This document shows, piece by piece, positions 20,459-32,600 of a stretch of DNA of 64,000 nucleotides. The notes beneath the pieces were generated by a model that was given only the letters and a program-made list of their open reading frames with translations, was not told where the DNA came from and did not search any database. The stretch covers positions 16,385,657-16,449,656 of the forward strand of contig NC_039482.1 in the NCBI RefSeq assembly GCF_003590095.1. The letters run 5' to 3'. Numbering within the stretch: position 1 is the stretch's first letter; each line of letters opens with the position of its first letter. This DNA is from Trichoplusia ni. Lineage: Eukaryota; Arthropoda; Insecta; Lepidoptera; Noctuidae. Made by a program: the position numbers and the translations under genes.

Positions 20459-23400
20459 CGCCCTGCTCGCCCTCGCCCGGCTCCGTCTTCCGTCGTCTAC
20501 ATATGAGGCGCTTGCGTTCGGCAGACGTTTGCGGATCCGGTGCTACTTCCACTGACTCTTCTACCTGAGGCACTTCTGCACTAGGAGCTTTCTGAGGAAC
20601 ACCGGTCTGGGCCGCTTCGAGTTCCTCCACAGTATAGTCTTCGGTACTGACAACTCCTACAGGGTCAATTACTATGGGTGGAAGGCTGGGGTCTTTTGGC
20701 TCCTGTGCTAGGAATTGTTCTACTAACAGGCGAGAGTCTTCTGCAATGTCCAAAAATAATAATGTTTTTTGAGATCGTGTACGTCAACAATATTTATTTA
20801 CATAAACGAGATTTAAATAATATGAACTTACCGACGGGTGGAAACTTGGGCGCATTTCTAGCATGTCTCTCGTCTGTTTTGACGCGACGAGATGGGGCAC
20901 GTGTCGGCGCCGGCGGGGGTGGCGTCTCATTGATCGACGGTTCTGCTGAGAAAAAGGGGGGCGCGGAGGGCGCATAGGGTGCGGTTGTTGCTTGAGCATA
21001 CTGTGGTGGTGGATTGTAGGCCGGAGCTGGTCCATAGGCACCTTGCGCTTCTGCGGCTTTGACAGGAACGGTGGCGGGCGCGCTGTAGCTGTTGTAGCTG
21101 ACCGTGTGCGGCGGCTGCGGGCTCAGCGGGCACTCTGCAGCACACAACAGGTTTAAGTTGCGGGTAGCGAGTGTATGGTCGGTGTGGCGAGCTGTGTTGG
21201 TACTCACGGGCGGGCTCAGCGGGCGCGGCGAAGGGCACGGGCACCGGAACCGGCACTACCAGCACCGGCAGAGAGCGCCCTCCTTCGGATTCTGTCCAAC
21301 AACGACAACTCAAGTTATACGTACTGAATACTAATGATACGTTGCTTTAATTCAAATAAATTATTTGTGTTTGTATTGGTGTCCGCGAGTTGCCGACTCA
21401 CTACTATTTTTATGTTTGTGTAAGAACATTTTCTAGCTAGTTTCATTTTGTATCACTAGGCTGTATAAATATTTTATTCTTATTTTGATTAGTAAGGTGA
21501 ACTCACGCAGTGGTAGCTGTAGTGGGATGGGCGGGGGAAACCAGCCCCCCCAGGCGCCGACGTTGCCGGTGCCGGCAGCTGGCGCTGCGCCACCGCCCGC
21601 AGCTCCTGCGGCACTGCGCGTGTAGTCTGCAAACACATCAAGGGAAATCAGAAAATATAAATCTGTTTCATGCCTGATTAAATTCATAAAGGTCAGTTAA
21701 TTATTTTTCCGTTAACGGACATCGGGTTAGGCCATTATGGTCACACTAGTTATATACGTGGCCGAGACTAAACACAAGTGCAGTGAAGTCAAGGTCCTCA
21801 CCAGCGACGAGGTGCTGCCAGCGCGCGGCGTCCTCGCCGGCGCCGGCATCGCCCGCGCCTCCCGCCGCCGCGCTGTACGCTGTGGGACAACGCACATAAT
21901 CTTATCGTCAACATTATGATTTTTCTTCAAAGACATTCAAAATGTTTGTATTTCTAGTAAGCTTAAAACAGGCGCTTAAGTAACGTTAGCTTACAGAACC
22001 ATTTATTCATTGTCACAATTTTATTTATTTTTTATCTACCGACGCAAAAAGAGGGGTATCTTTACTCGTGGTAAGTTGTCTGTTTGTGACATATTAGTTC
22101 CCGACGGATTGTGATGTCAATTTAGTTCGTTCTGTACTGAAGATGAATTGTGTTCGAATGTTTTAGATAAAAGTCGGTTGAGCCGAGTATTCTTAGCTCC
22201 GTTTGTAAATATACCTGCATAGTGCATGGAGAATGGTATTGACAGATTTGTCAACAGACGAGCCAGACAAGTACCAATTGACTTGTTATAGAGGATGTCG
22301 TTGTGAAATGGATTTGACATATTCCTCCGCGACACAAACAGTTTTCATGTGGAAATAGTATTCACAAAAAAAACTAAACGCTTCACTTTTATAATTGATT
22401 TGTTTAATATAGATATACAAATAAATTGTACATTGTGCTATAGACTATAAATAAATATCGAATACTACACGTTATTAGAGTTCTAAGTGTAAAGAAACGA
22501 CATCCGGAGTACGCCACGCGTCGGTAAAGCAGTTTGGTTGCTGTCACAGAGAACATTGTAATGTGCTGCTGCTGTTTTATTACCGAACCTGAGACTACTA
22601 TGAGGTGTTTTACAATACTGTGACAAAAGCAGATCTACGATGGATTATTTTAAAAGGATAATAAAACGGAATTGGTGATGGGATATTAATCTTTAAATGT
22701 CCTTTCTATAAGCTTTCAGGTAAGATGAGTAGTTTATAAATGTTATTTTTAGTGTAGCGTATAAATGTGCGTGTGATTACTGGAATAAAGTGTTGGTTCT
22801 GCGAGCAACGCAAACTGTTTGTTTCAATTTAACTGTTCCTAATGAGAAAAGAACTTGTGTATTATTGTTACGAGCTGTTATTTAATTTCATCTCCCTGTT
22901 ACGTGTAATCTAACCGGAGGAACCCCATCTAGTTTGGGTTCAGTTAAAGTGTGATGGCGATTTTTAAAATCGAACATGGGTCTTATGCGGAAGATAAAAG
23001 TTAGCCATAATAACTCCGCAATAAAAAGACACCCCTTTTAAATTACGGTTGATGTTACCTATCAACAAGTACTAGGATTCCAGAAAAGCGAGCCAGTTAA
23101 CAGTATTGTTTCGAGACTACGTATTCTTATTATTTTTTCTTTAAAAAACTGACTGAACAATTATGAAGATTAGGGATTGTAGAGTAGCCTAAATTATAAA
23201 GTTTTGGTCAATTGTGTAATTGTAATTGTCAAGTGTAAATTTTATTAAATTAAGTAGGAATTATTAAAATAATTAATCATAACAACCAGGTAAGCTAAAA
23301 AAGTTGCTGATGAATGCTGTGTAGCGGCCGGGTATTGACCTCATCCATAGATAAAAGTGACCCCTCGCCTTATGCATGCCAAATGTTATTTCTACAGTCG

Positions 23401-26355
23401 TTATTATTAATTGTTAATTTTAACCTTCTGAAACCAAAACTCGGGCCCTGAGTACACGTACGTTATTAATTATATTGTTTTTAAAGCATAATTTTTTGTT
23501 GTTGAAATAACTAGTATTATTGTTATATCATGTTTTAATTTAATACCAACCAACGTAACTAGAATTAAAAGAATTGTCTCTGAAATTAATAGATTTTGTC
23601 ATAATATTATAATGTAAAATCAATTAATTTGTTTATATACAATTCTGCAGAAGGAACAATATAGTGCTAATTACTCAAACAAATGTTTTCCACTAGATCT
23701 GCATATGGAGCCATTATTACAACAGTTTCATTTTCCGTCCGAAAGACTTTTTTCATTTACTTGAACGGGCTAATCTCAAGAACTGCCGTTTTCTTTCAGT
23801 GTCAAAAAGTTGACTTATTGAGAACAGCTAAACAAATACGTACGTATACCATCAAGCTTATGTCAGTAGGAGAAGAGCAGCAATACATGCGTGACCTGCC
23901 ACAACGTTTAGACGAGACAGTTATTTACGAGGGAATTGTTCCTCTTCAAAATTACAAAGTCTTCAACAGCAATTATCTACCTTTTTATGGTTAAATCACT
24001 ACAACCATTTTTATTTAAAAAGAATGTTCTCAAACCTTGTCTATTTTCGAAGGCTTTTTATGAACGTTATGATACTTATCCCATCCATCCTTATCAAAAT
24101 AAATCAGTTAATTCTTAAAAGCATCAAATTTTGGACTTTTACTACTTCTACTTTATTTCAGTGAATATCTAAATGGAAAATAGGTCAGTCATTGATTCAG
24201 ACACATCAATCAGTGATTAAACATATTTCGCGGCGCCGTAGCGATGCCGGTTGGTGACTTTACTGAAATTAGTATTTATCTTCACAATAAGTCTTGACCG
24301 ATTTGTAAAAACCTCACCTCATGTCTTCATAAACGCGCGGATAAAGTCGCGCGCAGTAGCTAATGCACTATCTAGATTCATGAGCTTTCAGCTCAGCGAG
24401 AAACCGGTTAGTAGGTCAAATTGAATTCGTAAAGTTCGGTACAAACAAAATTATAACTAAGGACCTAAATAAAAGTTAGTAATAAAAGCTTTGCCCAGCA
24501 GTGGGGCTGCACAGGTTAAACATATTATACAATAGACAAGTCATTAGCATGGTATGGCTTTGATGATGTTACACTATTGCTGCCTCTGTAATGGTGTCAT
24601 TACTTAAATCATAATTGAAAAGCGACATTGTGATCCACCAATGCTTGTTTTGAGTACGAGTGTCTTCAAGCATTAATGAATTTCGGTGAATCCCCCGCAA
24701 CACAAGTTTTGTCCTCAGTTAGTCATTACGTAGTGCTTTCTTTTTAAAGACAAGCTAAAAAAAGTGGTCTACATACATACATACTGTCACAATGTGTTGA
24801 TAAAGTGGTAGGAGTATGTATAAGTTTATCACAACAGCTATGTTTGTTTGTGCAAGTCAAGTAGGGTTAAAGTTTCGTGGCAAAATAATATACATAAATA
24901 ATTACGGTATAATTAGATTGGATTACATTCATATTTTTTTTGAATGAATGGATTATGGTTCGTACATACTCATAAATAACAATTATTATTGAAAATAACT
25001 ATTTGATATACATAGAGCGCTATTTTCGCCAACAAACTGTTTTACAGGTTGGCGATAGTTTATTTGGATAAATAAGTAAATAAATTTAATAATATTTATA
25101 AAACATGGGAGCTTAAATGAAGCGGGTTGCTTATAAATTAATTATATAATCGTAAATTCGAATATTCCCTCATTATTAAAATTTACAGTCATCTCAGATA
25201 GATGGCGCATCGATACTGCTTTTCTACACTAATATTATAAAGAGGAAAACTTTGTTTGTTTGATTGTAATGAATAGGCTCATAAACTACTGGACCGATTT
25301 TAAAAATTCTTTCACCATTCGAAAGCTACATTATCCACGAGTAATAAATTGGCTATATTTAATTTTTAACAAAAAGAGGGTTTTGTAAGATATTAGGGTT
25401 TTTTGGACACAAGGTGTAAAAAATCAACCGAAAAAGTTACTTATTTTGCGTACCCTGCCTAAACTATTAAAGATAGAACCATAAAATGTTCTAAGTAATT
25501 GTAGATCTTATAAATATCTACAAAAAAGTCCGCAACACACTATAATGTATTTTTTTATTATATATAATCTCATAAATGTTATCTATACTCTATACTAATA
25601 CATAAAGCTGAAGAGTTTGTTTGTTTGAATGCGCTAATCTCAGGAACTACTGGTCCAAATTGAAAAAAAAAATTGTGTTGAATAGACCATTCATCGAGGA
25701 AGGCTTTAGGCTATAAACCATCACGCTGCGACTAATAGGAGCGAAGATACAATGGAAAATGTGGAAAAAATAGGGCGGGTATAAAATATAACTTATCTCT
25801 TCTAACAACGCGGACGAAGTCGCGGGCAACAGCTAGTATTGAATAAAGTTTTTTATATAAGTTGCCTAATTTAAGTAGTAGTTGTTTTATTTTTAAGTGT
25901 TTTAAGTTGTTTTATGTTATTGAGATATCTTATTTATTTGTTTAAAAGAATAGTAAAGTTTAATGTAGCTTGTTTAAATAATTTTATTTTAAAACAAAGA
26001 TACTCTACATTTTTTGTTTGATCTGATCATATTATGTTTCTTTTGTTTCTGATGGTCTCTGTATTGATTATGATTATAAACTTAGTTATTTGCATTTTTA
26101 CAGATTTTATCTAAATAATATTTGTAGGCAAAACATAGCGAACAAATAATACCTTTATTATTTGTGCGCTACGATTCTGAATTTTCGTAATAGTTTGTTG
26201 TACTTATTAAATTAAAGTCAGGTAACAATTTGTCAATGACTAGTATGCTGGAGTTAGATGATACACAAGGCCTTATTTTTTAATAATGAATTGCACATTT
26301 TTTGTATGTCCTCACCGGCGACGCAGAGCGCCAGCACGACTGCCCACACTGTCAT
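17385..26355 (-). CDS. 26-29-p: Secreted papain-family (C1) cysteine protease, 26-29 kDa protease type, with a proline-rich N-terminal extension
   Basis: Seventeen exons (minus, 5' to 3'): 26355-26316, 21879-21802, 21626-21507, 21291-21208, 21134-20832, 20740-20353, 20107-20008, 19937-19814, 19742-19586, 19514-19399, 19288-19180, 19072-18765, 18694-18571, 18499-18394, 17979-17893, 17808-17708, 17628-17385. All introns are GT-AG and phases join into 862 codons plus TAG. Exon 1 is a signal peptide start (MTVWAVVLALCVA). Residues about 15-310 are Pro/Ala/Gly-rich and low complexity. Residues about 315-540 match the 26-kDa part of insect 26-29 kDa proteases (GRLTVPRADYTEPY, SGASRVDFHGG). An I29-like propeptide follows (YKKKFERVYADD), then the protease: Gln644, Cys650 (CASCWAF), His789 (NHAVLAVGW), Asn809 (LKNSW), so the catalytic set is complete. 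The last 25 residues are an Ala/Pro tail. Likely secreted or lysosomal, haemocyte-type protease (family knowledge). Residue numbers assume every junction is correct. Confidence 0.88.
20353..21879 (-). other. Exons 2-6 of the protease gene: proline-rich extension
   Basis: Five phase-matched exons encode about 310 residues ahead of the conserved part: YSAAAGGAGDAGAGEDAARW, WGGWFPPPIPLQLPL, PVLVVPVPVPVPFAAPAEPA, YNSYSAPATVPVKA, then an acidic segment (EDYTVEELEAAQ) and an eight-proline run before FERSLLLRGRL. No known domain is recognised. Typical 26-29 kDa proteases are about 550 residues, so this region accounts for the extra length. Exon joins rest on splice consensus and phase only. Confidence 0.75.
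21880..26315 (-). other. Large first intron of the protease gene, with repeats
   Basis: GT at 26315-26314, AG at 21881-21880. No coding exon seen in 4.4 kb. It holds several interspersed-repeat remnants: about 23750-24365 (CGGGCTAATCTCAAGAACTG ... GATAAAGTCGCGCGCAGTAG), 24485-24520 (TTGCCCAGCAGTGGGGCTG), 25220-25400 (TAAACTACTGGACCGATTTT) and the well-kept copy at 25581-25838. The ORFs at 23683-24118 overlap the first remnant and are not supported as genes. Confidence 0.7.
25581..25838 (+). repeat. Interspersed repeat copy B (inverted relative to 16445-16670)
   Basis: Runs from ATCTATACTCTATACTAATA through GAACTACTGGTCCAAATTG and CATTCATCGAGGAAGGC to a characteristic end, CGAAGTCGCGGGCAACAGC. 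The same ending, diverged, occurs near 24345. Short, non-coding, superfamily unassigned. Confidence 0.8.
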
Positions 26356-29300
26356 GGCGCGCGTGTCTCGCGCGGGCCCACTGCTGCGTCCGTCACGACA
26401 CGTCACTCGGTATCACTGTCACTGCACTCGCGCGCTGCCTCTCGTGACGCGTGCGCGCCGCTCCCTGACTCTCTCAGACTAGCGCCGGCCGCCGCGCGGA
26501 GCCCCATCTTCATCTCAATGTCTGTACGCTTGTCCCCTCCACCAGCGAACGCTCGAACTATTCTATACTTGTCACTTTAACAAACTTGTTACTATAAGTT
26601 CGTTTTCCTAATAATTAAGTCGTTGATACATACGTGATTTTTTTATCAAATGCACATTTGTTCTAAATACGGTACGGTATCTGGTCCTTCGATTTAATTT
26701 TGATACGTAGGGGTGGGTATAATATGTATACTTTAAGGTAAAAAGCAGCTATGTTTACTTTTAAAAAAACTGGTTGGCAAAGATATGCCATTATTTTAAT
26801 CTGTATAAGATAAAATTAAATAATAGGTTAGGAAATGGTTTCGGTGACCGCCAGATACTGTGTACGCACACAAGTGCGAGCCGCACGCACACAGAGGCGC
26901 CGGCTGCCGTGAGCGGAAGGTCACGGCCGCCGTCGGCCCTCGGCCCATGGGCTTGTCAATTATACATATCTATTAGATCAGGTGATTAAGACAGTTTTGG
27001 GACGAAAACCTTAACTAAATAATAACTGAGATATGATATAATTAAGGTTCGGTATTTTCGTTTGTACAGTTCTTTGTTATAATTAGAAATTTTATCACCA
27101 TTCTATCTCATGTCTTGGAATTAAATGACTCTGTAGAATTAAAAATTAAATAATGAGAGTTGGTGGCACGAGAGATTTCTTCCTTTTTTTATTAAAATAA
27201 AGCAATATGTGATGGGTGACAGGTTATAAATACTCGAACAGGTTACTTACGCAGTATAATAAATGTTAAGTGTTTAATATACTTACAGTAATGCAAGAGC
27301 AGGTATCTGTTCTTAGGGTTTACGAAATTCGTCCATCATTAGACATCAACGCGTCAATGCACCTTTTCATTGAATGATAACAGCTACCAAAATAACTTAA
27401 AGCGCCAAACGTGCGTGTTGAGCAAGCAGCCCGCGCGGCCGCGGCGCGCGCGAGTTGCGACACGATCACTTTAACTCATACATTTAGTGTTAACTATTTT
27501 TTGTGATTGATTAAAATACTCGAAGATTTTAATGACATTAAACACTTATAAGGGGAACTGGATCACGACTTTGCACTTACCGTAAACACCGTCTTCAAGT
27601 CAGGAGCACTGCTAAGTTTCCTTTAAGTGTTTGCACAATCTGACTATATCTATATACAATTAAATGATTATTACAGATTAGCCTCCGCCTCCTAGTCTTA
27701 ATGAGTTTATGAATTGAATAGATTGCATTACTCTGAATTTTTGTTTATTATATATCTCTAGATATGATTGGAAAATGTCATGACCCAAGACACACACTAG
27801 TTGGATGATGACCTCTAAGCCGCCTGTAATAATTTATTTGTCTAGTTCCGTGTTCACTTTAGCCTTTGCAAAACCTACCAACACTCTTATAAGGCAACAA
27901 CTACATACACGCAGGATTCACACAGACATTCGCAATGTGAAGGATCGGACGAACGGCTGAATCCATGCCTTAATAACCTTAATAACCACCATCCCTTTTT
28001 TGAGTCACAACGTACCTTTATACTTAAGGTCAAACTGTTGGTCAGTGGTTAATCAATAACAGTCAAAAAATGGATATAACTAAAATAAATGTAATCAGAT
28101 ACAGCCAAAGACCTCAAAATCGAAGTAAAATTAAACTAAGGCAAGAAACCTAGTAGACATAGTAAATGTATTGTGTCTAGAAATCGACAATGGAATAAAT
28201 TGAAATGTCATATTGAATGAACTCTGTTTAAGAATAAATAGCTGGTCTTACGTCATTTACGGAAATGTGTCAACAGTAAGTATGATCGACCGCTACGCTT
28301 AGACACGATTAATAATTTTGGGGTAACACACTAAGACTGAAATGTCTAAAATTACAGACTGCTGTCAACCGTTATTTCAGAAGTACCACTTTCTTATCAA
28401 ATTCATCTGTTTACATTCTAGAGGAAGCTTTCTTTGTCCGACAGTGGTTTCCCTTTAATCTGAGAATATAATTGTAATTCATCATCATCATCAGTGGCCT
28501 CTACCGTTTATGGCCGATGATGAAAACAGCAGCACTATTAGTTTTCTGATTGTAGCACTTGCGCTGTTGGCTAACAAGTCCTAGGTATACGGAAGTGACA
28601 ACGCCTGTCACAATATCTGCAGACAAATTGTGTTCCCGATGACATTGGACGTCGTCGTTTGTTGGTGACGAAGGTCGCGCTTTTTCGATAGCAACTGCAG
28701 CGAAATGTGTCTCGGCCCACTGGCATTACGAGAAATCGCCACTTTTACCTTTTGGCCACTTCTGGTTAGTCATCGGTATGAAGCGCTACCTGAGTCGGCC
28801 AACAGGGTTTACTATTAAACAATTAGAGATAAATCACTTTACGAACGAGCTTAAATTCTTGATCTTCAGTGTCTCGTCCGTCCTTCTCATTTCTTGTCCA
28901 GGGACAAGAATAAATAACAAAAATATGTTTCATTACAAGTCATTGCTACTCGTATTCAATATGTAAACAAGCGTTAAATGTGTAGTAGCGGCGCTGTATT
29001 AGAACAGAAAGCCATTATTTGGAGGACATCAATAAATAACAGGTGTAATTGGTTTGAAACTATCATTATGTCGAATGGAGGCAGCGAACACCTCGTCATT
29101 GGTGTATGTGCGATCGATGAGGGCTCGAGCGTGGACCACGTTAGCGGCGGCAGCGAGGCCGCGGCCCGCGCCCCCGCACCCCCGCGTTCTGCGCCCTTGT
29201 GACCCTCGCTTCCCACGTCACCACACATTGTGCACAGGTGCACTGGTCGAGCGACCTCGCGCCATCGCGCCGACATACTTTGTTAATTTTATATTGTTTT

Positions 29301-29689
29301 CCATATTTCAAAATGGACCCGCTACCGCCTGATATGTTGTACTACATAGTAGTGGTCTGCTGTCGGACACCATGCCGGGAGTGTGAGGCTCGCATACGGT
29401 GGGTGTCGCGGCGGCCGCATGCGATGTACACGCCTCACGGGCGGCAACACGTGTACGCCACCGTCCATCGATTGCCGATAGCCGAGGTCACCGCCGCCGC
29501 CCCCGGCACACAGACGGCGATCATACTCAGCGTGCACTCGCGCCGTTAGTCACATACGCGACAAAATATCACTTTATATGTAGGTACTCCTATCCACTAA
29601 ATTGACTTGCAGGGTTTACAATATCAGTGCTAAAAGTAACAAGTAATAAAAAAAGGCTCGCGCGGTCCGGCTGAACCGTTTTGAAGACG
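26356..29689. other. Head-to-head intergenic region (protease and U-box gene promoters)
   Basis: Presumed 5' UTR and promoter of the leftward protease lie around 26356-26560 and a second CpG-rich patch at 27420-27470. The stretch before the rightward U-box gene is CpG-rich at 29080-29550. A repeat-like block with the signature CATCATCATCATCAGTGGCC lies at 28480-28690. GC-rich open frames at 29054-29549 on both strands have no recognisable motif and look like CpG-island shadows. Confidence 0.55.
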
Positions 29690-32600
29690 ATGGAAGAGCT
29701 GCAGGAGCCGACGTTGCTGCAGAGCGTGCGTGCGCATCGCAGCGAGGTAACGTGCGTGGACGCGTTCGGCGCGCGGCTGGTGACGGGGGGCGGGGACCGC
29801 GCGCTGCGGCTGTGGTGCTGGCTGAGCGGCAGCGGCTGGGACGAGGTGGCCCGCGCCGCGTCCGCCCACCGCTACGGCGTGACGGCGGCGCGCTGGGCCG
29901 GCGGCGGCGCGCTGCTGGCCTCGGGCGGCGTGGACGGCGCCGTGCGCGTGTGGTGCGGCCGGGCGCTGGCGGCGCGCCGCCTGCTGGCCGCGCCGGGCGC
30001 CGCCGCCGTGCGCGCGCTCTGCTGGCCCGGCCACGCGCGCCTGCTGGCAGGACACGACGACGGGGCGCTGTGCGTCTGGCATGTCCAGCACGGACAATTA
30101 ATCGCTCGCTTACACGCGCATGAGGGTGCTCTGCACGCCGTAGCTGCGCCGGCTTGCGGACTTTTACTAATGACGGCATGTACGCATGGCGTACTTAAGG
30201 TGTTCGACCTCGCAGGTAATCGATTTAGTGTGTCAGCATCATATATACATTCATTCATATATCTTTAAAGCTACTGTACTATATTACATGCTTGGATGGC
30301 GCAGAAGTTTGTAGAAGTGGGACTGGCGGCTTATTGTCTCCGGCGCCGCTGACGTGGATCGACAACGCGCACGACCTGGGCGCGCTGTGCGCGGACGCCA
30401 CGGAGGACGGGCGGCTGGTGGCTACGGGCGGGCAGGACGCGGCGGTGCGCGTGTGGCGCGCGGGCCGCGGGCTGGCGGAGTGCGGCGCGCCGCTCGAGGG
30501 GCACTCGGCCGCGGTCACGGCGCTGCGCTGGGGCGGCGGCGCTGCGCTGCTGGCCTCCGCCTCGCTGGACCGCACGGCCCGCCTGTGGGCACCGCTGGCG
30601 CGCGCCTGCTTGCACGTCGTGCACGCTCACTCGCGCTACCTTACCTGCGTACTGCTTTCACACGACCTACGCTACATGGTTACCGGTCAGTGCAGTAAAT
30701 AATAAATATGATGAAACTACGTAGTTTGTGGCGGGAACTTGATTTACCAAACTAATCGTTGGTTTTGTCCTCTGATAGGCTCTAATGACAAAACTGTACG
30801 GATGTGGTCTCTGGGCTCGCTGAATATAGATGACGACCTTGAAATTCCGTGTGCTGCGCTAACTCACTTTGCTCTTGGTGATCTGGAGGTTGGCTACAGA
30901 TAGTATTTCTAATCGATGAATGTTATTATTATTAAAATTTTTGTGCAAGTAAGCTGCTAGTGTGGCTGTTCTGCAGGGGATCGGGCCAGTGGAAGAAGAC
31001 GACGCACTGGAGGACGTTAACGAACTAGTGCCACCAGCGGGGGAGGAGGAGGGAGAGGAGGGGGAGGCGGAGGGCAGCGGCTCGCGGTGCGTCTGGCGCT
31101 CCGCCGTGCACACCGGGGCCATCAACTGCGTTGCCACGCACGAAGATCTTGTAGCTACTGCTTCTAGGTTTGTGCTTCCTAATCTACGAGAGTATTATTG
31201 AATGTTCCTATACGTACATATGTATATCAGCTAGACTTGTGATGAGTGCGTGTGCAGTGACGGCACGGCGCGCTTGTTCCGCTGGAGCGCAGACGCGGCG
31301 GAACTGGTGTCGCTGCACGAGCTGCGCTCGCACCAGTACCCCTGCATGGCGGCACACTTCGGTGTGGGCGGCGCGCTGCTACTCACCGCCGGCCTGGATG
31401 CGCGCGCCTGTCTCTGGGACGTTGAGGTGATGCCGGTGCTCTTCCATATTTTGGTCGTTAAATCACAAATTTGAACAACCAAGCCCAGTACACAATTGAC
31501 ATCTCTCGCTGATATCGCTCAAGACAAAATCTCGTCTATTGACGAAGTTTTCTGTTCGTTTACCACAAGTCATCGTGTGAGTCGTATGCTTGGTGATCAG
31601 ATGGGCGTGCAGCTACGATCGCTTAGCGCTCCGGCGGGCGGCGGCGAGGCGGGTGAGGCGGGCGGCGGCGGGGTGCGAGACGCGCGCGTGTCTTCGCAGG
31701 CACCGCCGCTGCTGCTGCTGGCCTCTGATGACGGTGTCACGCTTGTCTGGAGCCTGGCCACCCAAGATCCGAGACCCCTACAGTAAGCATTCTGTTTTTG
31801 TGCATGTTTACCGTTTTGATCGATCATTAATATTGACGAGGGGTCAGCGAAGCATGTCGTCTTGAGTTACTAGGTGTCCTAGCACATCATACAGCCATAT
31901 GGATGGATATGGAAAAGGATCGGATGTGGTTTAATTATTTATGATAATCGGCTGTTCATTAGCGGTTTTTTAAATACATATCGAGTATTATCGTGTGTGG
32001 CTAGCGTGTTCGCGGGACACTCGGAGGGCGTGACGTGCTGCGCGTGGTCCCCGGACGGGCGCGTGGCGGCGAGCGGCGCGGCCAGCGGCGAGATGCGCCT
32101 GAGCGCGCCGCCGCCCGCGCCGCGCCTGCTGCACCACGAGCCCGTCGCGCACGACCTCGGTACGCACGCGGCACGACACACACACACACACACTCTACGC
32201 ACGCATACTAACTCAGAAATCGCGTCGCAGGCGTACAGAGCTGCGACTTCGCGCCTGCGCAGAGCGCGCTCGATATGCCCGACGAGACGTATTTACTCGC
32301 TACCGCTGGCTGCGACTCGCTCATTAAATTATGGCTCATTGAGTGCAAAGAGGTAATATTCAATATTAAGTATCATTTTACATGAATCGCAAAATGAACA
32401 ACGACGTAGTCCAGGAACAGCACCCGTCCGAATAGCACCGGCGCGAATAGCACCGAGCCTAGTCCACGAACAGCACCTATCAATATTTTTGGCAGGTGCT
32501 ATTCGTGGATACAAATTTATTTTATTATTTGTGTCCACGAACAGCACCTACGGCTCGGCAGCCTAGTGCTGGGATGCATTTGTTTAACAGGACGTTATTA

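Noticed and set aside
23683..24118. Two ORFs of 60-103 codons inside the first protease intron
   Set aside because: They overlap a diverged interspersed repeat and match no family.
29054..29549. Overlapping ORFs on both strands before the U-box gene
   Set aside because: No motif, no splice connection in phase with the next exon, and located in a CpG-rich promoter-like stretch.
29616..30179. Arg/Ala/Pro-rich antisense ORFs of 128-187 codons over exon 1 of the U-box gene
   Set aside because: Antisense shadows of very GC-rich WD40 coding sequence; composition is that of an out-of-frame read.
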